NCBI GenBank assembly: GCA_001275005.1
Contig: JWZX01000375.1
Span: 1-11,082 of the forward strand
Direction of reading: 5' to 3'
Length of the DNA: 11,082 nt
Origin: Chrysochromulina tobinii
Taxonomy: Eukaryota > Haptophyta > Prymnesiales > Chrysochromulinaceae
The position numbers and the translations under genes are program-made. This document shows, in pieces, positions 1 through 6,429 of this stretch. Numbering within the stretch: the first letter of the stretch is position 1; the number at the start of each line of letters is the position of its first letter. The notes below the pieces were generated by a model, which did no database searches, was not told the origin of the DNA, and saw only the letters and a list, made by a program, of their open reading frames with translations.

Positions 1-135
1 GCCCTTGGCTCGCAGCGCCGCATAGTCCAGCAGCAGCACGTCGATGAGCTCGATTCGCCCTTGCGCCGCGTCGCGGTTGAGCCCTGCACTTGACTTGACT
101 TGACTTGACTTGGGTGAAATACCTGTCGTCGACAT
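1..135 (-). CDS. N-terminal fragment of an unknown protein, runs off left edge
   Basis: Reading the minus strand from an ATG at 135-133 gives 45 open codons to position 1, with no stop. The first 18 residues are Ser/Lys-rich and low in complexity. Residues 19-45 (beginning LNRDAAQGRIELIDVLLLDY) look like ordinary folded, amphipathic protein coded with high third-position GC. The low-complexity part is encoded by a TTGAC pentanucleotide array (90-109 on the plus strand) that stays in frame. An alternative is that the array lies in an intron and the exon begins after a CAG at 89-87 read on the minus strand; the uninterrupted ATG-led frame favours the simple model. The gene is divergent from the coiled-coil gene at 297, with 161 bases between the two starts. 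I do not recognise a family. It is certainly partial, because the rest lies left of the window. Confidence 0.5.
   Translation of the reverse strand, partial: MSTTGISPKSSQVKSSAGLNRDAAQGRIELIDVLLLDYAALRAKG
88..112. repeat. TTGAC pentanucleotide tandem repeat
   Basis: Four perfect TTGAC copies (90-109) are flanked by partial copies (AC at 88-89, TTG at 110-112). If the minus-strand gene model is right, the array is translated. Three repeat units make 15 nt, giving a five-residue period (KSSQV then KSS). Confidence 0.9.
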
Positions 136-296
136 TTTGTGTCCGATTCGCAGCATGTGTGCTTGTGTGGCTCCAAGGTGTGTGGCTATCTGGCTAAAAT
201 ACTGTCATCGACCGATGCACAAAACAATGTAAAGACCCTGCTTTCGTCATCTTTTTTTCCCACTACGGGTGTCGTCTGTCGTGTTAACGTTCACAG
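136..296. promoter_or_regulatory. Short divergent intergenic region, putative shared promoter
   Basis: These 161 bases separate the inferred start of the minus-strand partial gene (135) from the plus-strand coiled-coil gene (297). They are more AT-rich than the flanking coding DNA and contain a T-run near 252-258. Two similar stretches, about 120-132 (extending into the gene start) and 206-217, share an ATAC..TGTC(G/A)TCGAC pattern. No TATA box is evident. Promoter function is inferred only from the layout. Confidence 0.35.
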
Positions 297-1472
297 ATGC
301 CTGTAACTCTGCCAACCGTCACCTTCACTCCCCCGGCGGCGATGGCACTGAAGAAGCCACAGCCGATACCTTCGCTTCCGCTGCCGAGTGTTTCGTCGCC
401 CGAGCTGGCCACCATCCTGATCGACGCCACCGAGCAGCTCTCGCGCGACGGTAGCGGGCTGGACTCGGTGTCTGAGTTGCTCGCGCAGGCAGCCGAGAAT
501 GCCCGCCAGACGGAGGCGCTTCACTCAGCTCTAACCGAAGACTTGGCCGCTCTCGCTGGGGCGCACGGTGCTGCACACGAGGCCGGAGCGGCACGCGATG
601 CTTTGCTGCAGGAGATTCAGCAGCTCCGGGCGGCGGCCGCTGAGGCAGAGCGAAGGGTTGCTCACGAGGCGGCGCTCGCACACGAGGAGTTGATGGCGAC
701 ACGAGCGCGCTTGGAGGAGTCGGAGGAGATGCGCGCACGGGAGACCGCGCTCGCGAAGCAGTCGCTGGGTGGGCGCAACTTGCTCGAGAAGGCGATGAGC
801 GACGCGCACGCCGAGGTGCAGCGGCTGCAGACAGCGCTCCAGGTCGAGCAGGCACGAGCTGCATCAGCCGAGGGGTCGAAGCAGGCGCTTCTCGAAAACG
901 TGGAGCGTGAGCGCGGCGCCGCGAAGATGGCTCTCGCCGCCGAGCTCGCGCAGGAGCGCGCGCTCGCCTCGGGCGTGAAGCTCAAGAACAAGAAGCTGCA
1001 GGACGACGTGCAGCGGTTGGAAACAGACCTCGCGCATGAGAGGCAGCGGGCTGAAGCGATGGAGCGCGGCGCAGCGGCGGCGGCGGCGGAAGCGGCGGGC
1101 GCTGCGCAACGTGCCGCACGAGCCGAACAGCGCGCCGCGAGCGACGGGCACGAGGCACTCGAGCGCGAGAGCGATGCCCGCAAGCAAGCCGAGGCCAAGG
1201 TAGGTAGTCTTGAGCGGCAGCTCAAGGAGGCATTGCGCGCATGCGAGACTGCCAAGGCGGAGTGCGCGCGCGTGGCTGAGCGGAACGAGGCCCTCGAGGA
1301 GGAGCTTCGAGCGCTGCGCGGTGGCAGCCGCTACGGCGTCGAGGACCTGGTGGGACAAATCGACGAGATGGAGGCGATGCTCGATCCTGCGAAGGCGAAG
1401 GAGGCTGAGAAGCGACTCAAGGAGCGCGCGAGGCGAGCGAACGCCAAGGAGGTGGAGGCGAGGTTGAGTTGA
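297..1472 (+). CDS. Alanine-rich coiled-coil protein, 391 residues
   Basis: This is a single uninterrupted frame with strong G/C third-position bias. Residues 1-40 are Pro/Ser/Thr-rich and probably disordered. From about residue 60 to 340 the sequence is almost entirely Ala, Glu, Arg, Leu, Gln and Lys in heptad-like spacing without proline, which indicates a long coiled coil. A short non-coiled break (GGSRYGVEDLVGQIDEMEAM) comes near residue 340, followed by a basic helical tail rich in Lys, Arg and Glu. The first ATG (297) follows a CACAG, so an upstream non-coding exon is possible; the next in-frame Met is at residue 16. Coiled coils of this composition occur in cytoskeletal, centrosomal/basal-body and tethering proteins, but the sequence does not identify the family, and composition alone can make such proteins look like many unrelated ones. 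The gene lies 174 bases upstream of the next plus-strand gene and is divergent from the gene at the left edge. I infer a structural role only. Confidence 0.8.
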   Translation: MPVTLPTVTFTPPAAMALKKPQPIPSLPLPSVSSPELATILIDATEQLSRDGSGLDSVSELLAQAAENARQTEALHSALTEDLAALAGAHGAAHEAGAARDALLQEIQQLRAAAAEAERRVAHEAALAHEELMATRARLEESEEMRARETALAKQSLGGRNLLEKAMSDAHAEVQRLQTALQVEQARAASAEGSKQALLENVERERGAAKMALAAELAQERALASGVKLKNKKLQDDVQRLETDLAHERQRAEAMERGAAAAAAEAAGAAQRAARAEQRAASDGHEALERESDARKQAEAKVGSLERQLKEALRACETAKAECARVAERNEALEEELRALRGGSRYGVEDLVGQIDEMEAMLDPAKAKEAEKRLKERARRANAKEVEARLS

Positions 1473-1646
1473 TGAGCAAAGTCAGTTGGTGCCCGGGACC
1501 CGACATAGAAAAGACATGCACAATTTCATTAGCGCCGCGCGGCATTGAGCTGAGCGCCGCGAAGTCTTGTATGTGTGGACGGGTCTTCCGGCTCTCTAAG
1601 AACCTCAAGCACACGCGTCTGAACTTCCCGACGCAGCAAAGGAGCC

Positions 1647-2303
1647 ATGCGCTTCGAGGTGCCGGCCGGCGCAGTCTCAGCCGTGCTATCTATCCTGCCC
1701 TTAGTGATCGGCTATATTACCACCGCGATGCACACGCTCCGCGCAGCCCAGCATAGTGCTCGCGTGGCGCGCGTGTCGGAGCAGCTCAAGGCGCTCTACG
1801 GGCCACTGCTCGCGTGCGTGACAGCGTCAAAATCATCACACGACGCTATGCTAAAACAGGCCTCGCTCGAACAAAAGGCCGGCGGCGCGCTGGGGACCGC
1901 TGAATTCATGTCGCCTGCTGAGTTCCGTGCAGCTGCCGCCGCCGACCCAAGCGGTCCTATCGCTCATAGCTATCGGACGTGGGTGCGCGAGGTGCTGCTT
2001 CCGCTGAGTGAGAAAGCTGCCCACCTCATCGTTGAGCGCGCTGATCTTCTTGAAGGCTCGAAAATCGAGCCGATGCTGCTGCAGCTTGTGGCACACGTCA
2101 ATGCACTAAAGGTGCTCGTGCGCCGCTGGGAGCAAGGCGACGACAGCCTGCAGCGCACCTCGGCGATCCCATACCCTGACCAACTGCACAATTTCGCCGA
2201 GACGGGCTTCGAATTGCTCAAGCGCCGGCAAGCGGAGCTGCTCGGCATTCGGGATGGTCGGCAAGGCTCGCCGTTGATGCAGTTCATCGTGTCGAGGTTG
2301 TAA
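1647..2303 (+). CDS. Uncharacterised single-pass membrane-anchored protein, 218 residues
   Basis: The first ATG of the frame is followed by a hydrophobic segment at residues 6-27 (core AVSAVLSILPLVIGYI), a likely signal anchor. A helical region next contains VARVSEQLKALYGPLLA (residues 40-56). After a less ordered Ala/Lys-rich linker (about 62-105) comes a section of ordinary folded character, residues 108-166, which includes SYRTWVREVLLPL, ERADLLEG, LLQLVAHVNALKVLVRRWEQGD. The C-terminus has FAETGFELLKRRQAELLG. From memory this layout (anchor, 'LYGPL', 'YR.W.REV..P', 'ADLL', 'L..H......V..RWE.GD') matches a type of hypothetical protein seen in algae and some bacteria that has no assigned function; I cannot run a search to confirm it. 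No catalytic motif is visible. The gene is tandem with the coiled-coil gene upstream and convergent with the minus-strand gene downstream. Confidence 0.75.
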   Translation: MRFEVPAGAVSAVLSILPLVIGYITTAMHTLRAAQHSARVARVSEQLKALYGPLLACVTASKSSHDAMLKQASLEQKAGGALGTAEFMSPAEFRAAAAADPSGPIAHSYRTWVREVLLPLSEKAAHLIVERADLLEGSKIEPMLLQLVAHVNALKVLVRRWEQGDDSLQRTSAIPYPDQLHNFAETGFELLKRRQAELLGIRDGRQGSPLMQFIVSRL

Positions 2304-2772
2304 AGCCGCTCCCGCCATCGGCCGGCGTAGACGGCTCGAGGGTGACCCCGCTTGGCCGACGTACGCCTGGTCGCCGGCGTTCGCACACACTTGCAGCTCG
2401 CATGAGCAGCGAGTCATAGGCGTTTGGCTTGTTACTTATTCGTCTCTCGGCGCCGACCACGAACCGCTGCGCGCGGAGCCCGGAGCGCGGAGCCGGAGGC
2501 CGCCGGTGGCGGTGCGCCGGAGCCGAGACCGGGCGACCTTAACCGAACCGTCCCACGGTGTGCACGGTCACCGTCAATGCCACGTCTCTGCCGATGTGGT
2601 TGCGATTCCCTTTACTTTGGACTTTCTTTTAACACTAGATAACACTAGACTGATGTTATGACTGATTCTGTGATGGGCGGGACCTCAAAGCCGCGCGAGC
2701 CGCTCCGGCTCCGGCGCTCCCGGTGCACCATGTGCGCGCAGTGTCGGCGATGTGTTCTCTCTTCGCTGCGTC
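2304..2772. other. Convergent intergenic region, no gene seen
   Basis: These 469 bases lie between two convergent stop codons. The first half (about 2461-2525) is GC-rich with repeated GGAGC/GGAGCC words. A 12-base word, GCGCCGGAGCCG (2514-2525), recurs inverted at 2706-2717. Between them is an AT-richer patch with a 10-base tandem duplication (2631-2650). A short plus-strand ORF across 2424-2642 has repeat-like composition and is not convincing as protein. The region probably carries 3' UTRs and polyadenylation sites. Confidence 0.5.
2631..2650. repeat. 10-base tandem duplication
   Basis: AACACTAGAT is followed at once by AACACTAGAC: two copies differing at the last base, in the AT-rich part of the convergent intergenic region. 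Confidence 0.85.
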
Positions 2773-3453
2773 TCACCCTCCCATAGCGGCAGCCATTGTG
2801 TCGGCCGCGGTGTGCTGGAGCGGGCGCGGACGGAAGAACTGGTTTGTGCTCGCCTCTTCGAAGGACCCGAGTCGCCGTACGTCGTACCGCTTCGTCTGCG
2901 TGTTCAGAAGCGATGTGAAGATGGCGTGAGCGTGCGAGTACTCTTCGCGAGCGAGCGATGAGGACGGGATGGTGACCTCGGAGCGGACTTTTGCGAAGGA
3001 CATGGCTAGGTTCGCATCACCGAGCCGCGTCTGCGCGTGCGCGATGAACGCGCTCGCAAGGCCCTGCTCGTCCTTCAGAGAGTCGTAGATGGTGGCCGCT
3101 GCCACCAGGTCCTTGCGTGCCCGAGCAGGATCGCACCAAGCGTCGCGGAGTGCCCGACGCACACGCACGTCGGCCCGGTGCTGACGGGTGAGGTCGGCCC
3201 TGCTGCGCTGTGGAGCCTGCGGCATCCATTCTGACGGCCGGAAGGTGTACTCTACGGCGGGAGCCTCAGCATGCACCCAAGAGCAGGGCCTCACAGTGTC
3301 CACACCGCGGAGCAGCTTCGGTTCTTCGCGCTCCACCGGGCCCTCCTTGGCATAGTATACGTTCTGCATACAAGTCGTATCGCTCACATCGGTGCCTAAC
3401 ACGATCGACGGCACGTAAGCATCGGAGTTCACCACTCGGAAAGGCTTCGACAT
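2773..3453 (-). CDS. Unknown protein with weak TPR-like helical section, 226 residues
   Basis: The minus-strand frame opens at an ATG (3453-3451) and ends at a TGA (2775-2773). Residues 1-80 are rich in Val, Tyr and Pro and look extended, with a possible peptide-like segment TFRPSEWMPQAPQ near 70-82. Residues 108-160 form helix pairs: YDSLKDEQGLASAFIAHAQTRL then GDANLAMSFAKVRSEV, with the small-residue and GD spacing typical of tetratricopeptide-like repeats. A third helix follows at about 166-184. The tail has STNQFFRPRPL (residues 202-212) and ends in a short Ala/Met/Gly stretch. A TPR relationship is only suggestive, because the 34-residue consensus is not clean. The stop codon sits inside a good splice-donor-like context (AGG then GTGAGA on the minus strand), so the true C-terminus could continue in another exon. 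I do not recognise the family. The gene is divergent from the spliced gene at 3652, with 198 bases between the starts. Confidence 0.65.
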   Translation of the reverse strand: MSKPFRVVNSDAYVPSIVLGTDVSDTTCMQNVYYAKEGPVEREEPKLLRGVDTVRPCSWVHAEAPAVEYTFRPSEWMPQAPQRSRADLTRQHRADVRVRRALRDAWCDPARARKDLVAAATIYDSLKDEQGLASAFIAHAQTRLGDANLAMSFAKVRSEVTIPSSSLAREEYSHAHAIFTSLLNTQTKRYDVRRLGSFEEASTNQFFRPRPLQHTAADTMAAAMGG

Positions 3454-3651
3454 TCACTCGTTTTGTCGTTTCACTCATTTATGACGTTTCATCCCGATTG
3501 CACGTTTCGGAAGTATACGGCAGCGGGGATCCCTCTTCGGCTCTCGGGTCTCCCCCTCCAATGTTCTCAGAGCCACGTCACTTCACGAGAAGAGCTCGAA
3601 ACGCGCGACGCAAAGACGCGTGTCAACAAAACCCGGGAGCACCAACGCAGC
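3454..3651. promoter_or_regulatory. Divergent intergenic region, putative bidirectional promoter
   Basis: These 198 bases separate two divergent start codons (3453 on minus, 3652 on plus). The left half has three CGTTTC words (about 3467, 3485 and 3502), and a related GAAAC word occurs near 3598. No TATA box is obvious. The plus-strand frame is also open upstream of 3652, but the residues there look non-coding. Function is inferred from the layout. Confidence 0.35.
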
Positions 3652-4064
3652 ATGTCGGACGACGCAGTACCCAATGGACTCGGGCCCACGCTCGCAAAGC
3701 TGAAAATGACCTACTCCGAATTCACCATTTGCGCGGGCTTCTGGTTCGCCATGCTCATCGTGTCGTCTTTCATCAGCATCAATGATATCCTGAGTACGTG
3801 TGCCTCGCCACACGAATGGAATCCCCGACCCTTGGGAAACGTCTCACGCCTGCTCCATGTGCCCGTCTTACCGACATGGCAGGCATTCCGCCTATTTCGA
3901 TTGTCATCTCGGGTGTCTCCATGGTGATGCGCTCGGGCTTGCTGACGCTGGGGTTCCAGCTTGCCCTCGTCCTGGCTGCGTTGTATGGCCTCTACAAGTA
4001 CAGGGAGGCCGTGGGCAAATCGATGCTGTTCCTGGTGCGCAAGGTCACAGGGAAGCGCAGGTGA
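3652..4064 (+). CDS. Two-exon gene for a 107-residue two-pass membrane protein
   Basis: Exon 1 (3652-3793) encodes 47 residues starting MSDDAVPNGLGPTLAKL; exon 2 (3883-4064) supplies the rest and the stop. Joining them across a GTACGT...GGCAG intron restores one continuous protein, with a serine codon split in phase 1 (A + GC). Neither frame alone makes a full protein: the exon 1 frame runs into low-quality sequence after 3794, and the exon 2 frame has no good start. Two hydrophobic segments are visible, about residues 26-45 (FTICAGFWFAMLIVSSFISI) and 66-84 (LLTLGFQLALVLAALYGLY). A basic C-terminal tail ends KVTGKRR, consistent with the positive-inside rule and perhaps an ER or organelle membrane location. 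I do not recognise the family. The possible alternative start at residue 19 (Met) would leave both membrane segments intact. The gene is divergent from the unknown gene at 3453. Confidence 0.75.
3794..3882 (+). other. 89-nt spliceosomal intron
   Basis: The donor is CTGA|GTACGTG and the acceptor is GACATGGCAG|GCATTCC. Removal joins exons in phase 1 and yields a two-pass membrane protein. The canonical GT...AG boundaries support a eukaryotic source. Confidence 0.75.
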
Positions 4065-4253
4065 AGCCACCAAAAACCGCATACGCACCTATCCATGAGC
4101 TTGCGAAGCTGATGGACTACGGGCGCCGCGTTCGGGCGCCGGGGGCGGGGGGGCGAGCTGTTCTCTCGAGTTTCTGTGAGACGAATATTCGTGCTCGCGG
4201 CACGACGTGTACCGGGTCTCGCATCGCATGGTACGGCGCGTATCGACACGACA

Positions 4254-4271
4254 TTTCCCGAAAGCGGGAAA
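4254..4271. repeat. 7-bp hairpin, TTTCCCG-AAAG-CGGGAAA
   Basis: A perfect 7-base inverted repeat with a 4-base loop lies 190 bases after the stop of the two-exon gene. The right arm, with the preceding base, reads GCGGGAAA, which matches the E2F-type consensus (TTTCCCGC on the other strand). With no gene start close by, a regulatory role is only a possibility. Confidence 0.6.
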
Positions 4272-4723
4272 GGTAGCGGCGCACAGGCGGGCCCCGACTG
4301 GGCTGCGGGCGCTGAACTCCTCACTTAAACCGATTTCCATTTTCCGAAACGAACGCGAGGCGACGTCGTTCCTAGGGAGTCCGGGGCGGCCGCGAAATCT
4401 CTCACCGCACGACGCCGATGCGGGGGATTCGAATAACCACCGCAGCACCCGAGCGCGCACCACTCTTGGCGGACCTGTGCTGACTCAACCGTCAACGAAT
4501 CTGGTCGTTCTACGCATGCCCTATATTTTGTTTCTGAAAACTAGGCACACCGCCGCGTCGGACGCCTCCTGGGGTCTTCACTGCCCTAGGACGCAAGAGA
4601 TTTTTTTGTTTTGTCGCGTGGGCTATTCCGTGCGAGTTGGTTTCGGACACCGGGAGCGCTCGAAGTCTCGAGGTGTCTCAGTAGCCCCGCGAGGGCCCGA
4701 GCGCCGAGGGCGAGGCTGTTCGT

Positions 4724-4742
4724 TACCGGTACGCGTACGGTA
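4724..4742. repeat. Near-palindrome around ACGCGT
   Basis: TACCGGTACGCGTACGGTA is palindromic except for one extra G in the left arm. No adjacent gene explains it. Confidence 0.6.
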
Positions 4743-4863
4743 CTTCGCTGTTAGCGCGGCCCCCAGTCAACCACAGCTTACATGCGTCCCAGCGTCCGCT
4801 TGATTGCATGTGAGCGATTCACAATAGGGACATGTAGGGACGACGGCTTTCGAGGGGGAACGT

Positions 4864-4885
4864 GACAGAAGATTGACAGAAGATT
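4864..4885. repeat. 11-base tandem duplication
   Basis: GACAGAAGATT is present twice in direct succession, about 90 bases upstream of the start at 4976. It is consistent with replication slippage in an upstream non-coding region. Confidence 0.85.
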
Positions 4886-4975
4886 GATGAGAAGCTGGTC
4901 GAGGGCCCTGAAACGAACGACGAAATCACGTCATCAATATCAAATCAGGTCATCAAGGATTAAAATATTCCCGCG

Positions 4976-5497
4976 ATGCCTGTCGCCTCCCTTGTCGCGA
5001 CTTTCTCCGTCGTCGCCGCGATGGCTGGACAACGTTCACCGGCGACGACGGACACGAGTAGCAGCGTGACAAGCATGCTCTCGCGGCGACGCGACCAGCT
5101 TCTTGCTGCCTCTGCCGGCGCTGCCGGAGTCGGCCTCGGCTATTTGACAACGCCGAAGCTGACGCCGCCAAAAGAAGGCGTCGTGCGCACCGCTGAGGCT
5201 TGGCGCCGCAGAGTCCAGGGCCGCAGCAGGATCTCGCTCGCGGAGCGTTCACCAAGCATTCTCTGCCTGGGCGCAGCTTGCTTCACTCTCGCAGAGTACA
5301 AGCTGGCCTTTGATGCCTGCGGCTCTCACAAGAGCTCAATGGCGCGGACGAGCGTCGGCTGCGCTGTGATTAGCGCGCGAAGAGCGTCACTCAAGGCTGC
5401 AGCTTCGTTGAGGAAGTGGCCGCTCGTTGCACGCACCGAGGAGCGTTGGCGCCTCTTTCGGGCGGGTCCGGGTGGTGCTAAGCAGCTGTCAAGGTGA
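4976..5497 (+). CDS. Unknown protein, 173 residues, possible N-terminal targeting segment
   Basis: This is a single frame with moderate third-position GC bias and no repeats. Residues 1-18 (MPVASLVATFSVVAAMAG) are hydrophobic and small, resembling a signal or organelle-targeting segment. Residues 41-57 (QLLAASAGAAGVGLGYL) form a second weakly hydrophobic stretch. The core includes LAERSPSILCLGAACFTLAEYKLAFDACG (residues 88-116) and a C-terminal basic part with KWPLVARTEERWRLF (147-161). An alternative start is the Met at residue 16 (5021). The sequence just upstream (TATTCCCGCGATG) is AT-rich grading into a GC box, which is plausible for a start. I do not recognise a family. The neighbouring gene starts are far away (both flanks are about 900 bases of non-coding DNA), so context gives no clue to function. 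A chance open frame cannot be excluded, though the balanced composition argues for a gene. Confidence 0.55.
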   Translation: MPVASLVATFSVVAAMAGQRSPATTDTSSSVTSMLSRRRDQLLAASAGAAGVGLGYLTTPKLTPPKEGVVRTAEAWRRRVQGRSRISLAERSPSILCLGAACFTLAEYKLAFDACGSHKSSMARTSVGCAVISARRASLKAAASLRKWPLVARTEERWRLFRAGPGGAKQLSR

Positions 5498-5897
5498 CGC
5501 GGATTGAGCCTGAGGCAGGAGTTCGGTTGGTGGCTTTGTGCCTTCTCAAGTGCGGCCCCACGCGGCCGTCGTGCGAACAGTACTGCGACTCGTGGGCCCA
5601 ACCTGCACTGGCTTGAAGGTTGTGAAAGGCGATTTCACAGAAAGGAGGTGTCACATACGAGATAGTCATCAAGTGAACGTGTGCGCGTACGATCGAGTCA
5701 TTCAGTCAATAGTTATTTCGCGGACGCACCCGCGCTCACCACACTCCGTCTCAGAAAGGACGGCTCCGCCGCCCCCGGTCACGCACATTAAGTACGTGAA
5801 GAGAAGAAGTTGTAGTAGATAAGAGTTGTGAGTTCAGAGTTGACGAGCACTCGCGGCGCGCACTTTTTTGTATTTTGTCCTACCGGTAGGCGATAGA

Positions 5898-5940
5898 GGG
5901 ACCTTCTCACTACTCAGGTGATTACCTGATAGGCTTTGAA
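5898..5940. repeat. Direct repeat, copy 1
   Basis: The first 22 bases (5898-5919) are identical to copy 2 at 5969-5990. The next bases match except for G/A at 5920, G/C at 5928 and a 4-base indel before GGCTTTGAA. It contains AGGTGATTACCT (5916-5927), a one-mismatch palindrome. A CGCACTTTTT-like word lies upstream of both copies. Confidence 0.9.
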
Positions 5941-5968
5941 CACTGTGGGACGCACTTTTTGACCTAGG

Positions 5969-6015
5969 GGGACCTTCTCACTACTCAGGTAATTACCTCA
6001 TCCATGGGCTTTGAA
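5969..6015. repeat. Direct repeat, copy 2
   Basis: This is the second copy of the unit, starting 71 bases after copy 1. It contains the perfect 12-base palindrome AGGTAATTACCT (5987-5998) and ends GGGCTTTGAA. Compared with copy 1 it has four extra bases (near 6002-6006). Confidence 0.9.
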
Positions 6016-6429
6016 TTAAGCTTTTAATTCACCGTCGACCGTGCAGTCGACACCTCGCCGCTCGCGCGCTCATTCTTGGGCTACTCATTGCTTTTGCGTT
6101 GCTAAGAGGACGCGTGCCCCGTCTCCCGTCGCGCGTATACACTTAGGCTGCCAGGGCCAGGGGAGTGCCGCGTCAGACGCCGTGCCCGCCGTCGGCGTCG
6201 CCGCTGCGTTCTGGTCCATGCGCTGCGGTATACGTTTAAGCGCTGGTCGGGTCGTCGATTACGTTGACAATCGGTTGTACGGTTAACGGCCGCGGGGAAT
6301 CAGACGCACTATTGGATAAGAGGGGTTTGAAGCGTGTGCGACGGGACCTCACTGCGACGTCCGGGTGTTGTGTCGGATTATCCCTTCCACCTCTTACACA
6401 AAATTACAACGTACCTCGGTACTCACCGG

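Larger units (their letters stand above)
4065..4975. other. Long intergenic region, no convincing gene
   Basis: These 911 bases contain a plus-strand open frame (4207-4803), but its translation has mixed composition, no domain-like pattern and no third-position GC bias, so I treat it as chance. Visible small structures are a G-run cluster (4121-4153), a 7-bp hairpin TTTCCCG/CGGGAAA (4254-4271), a near-palindrome around ACGCGT (4724-4742) and an 11-base tandem duplication (4864-4885). The last 60 bases before 4976 are AT-rich and probably form the promoter/5' UTR of the next gene. Confidence 0.5.
5498..6429. other. Long convergent intergenic region with a palindrome/repeat block
   Basis: These 932 bases lie between the stop of the plus-strand gene (5497) and the stop of the minus-strand transporter (6430). 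Open frames here (5538-5822, 6041-6286, 6334-6621 on plus) have no coding bias and I reject them. The remarkable part is 5879-6051: a direct repeat about 45 bases long at 71-base spacing, several palindromes and two GTCGAC sites. The flanks are otherwise featureless. Confidence 0.5.

Noticed and set aside
662-1358. Long minus-strand open frames opposite the coiled-coil gene
   Set aside because: They are Ser/Cys/Arg-rich or Leu-rich mirror images of Ala/Glu/Arg codons in the real gene, without any protein-like features of their own.
2461-2725. Inverted GC-rich words suggesting a transposon end pair
   Set aside because: Only 12 bases are shared (2514-2525 and 2706-2717), in low-complexity GGAGC-rich DNA, with no target duplication or coding content between them.
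4424-4437. GGATTCGAATAACC, resembling a tRNA T-arm
   Set aside because: The stem does not pair properly and I find no matching acceptor, D or anticodon arms around it.
4207-4803. A 198-codon plus-strand open frame
   Set aside because: Composition is erratic, there is no third-position GC bias, no domain-like pattern, and it spans hairpins and repeats; most likely chance in GC-rich DNA.
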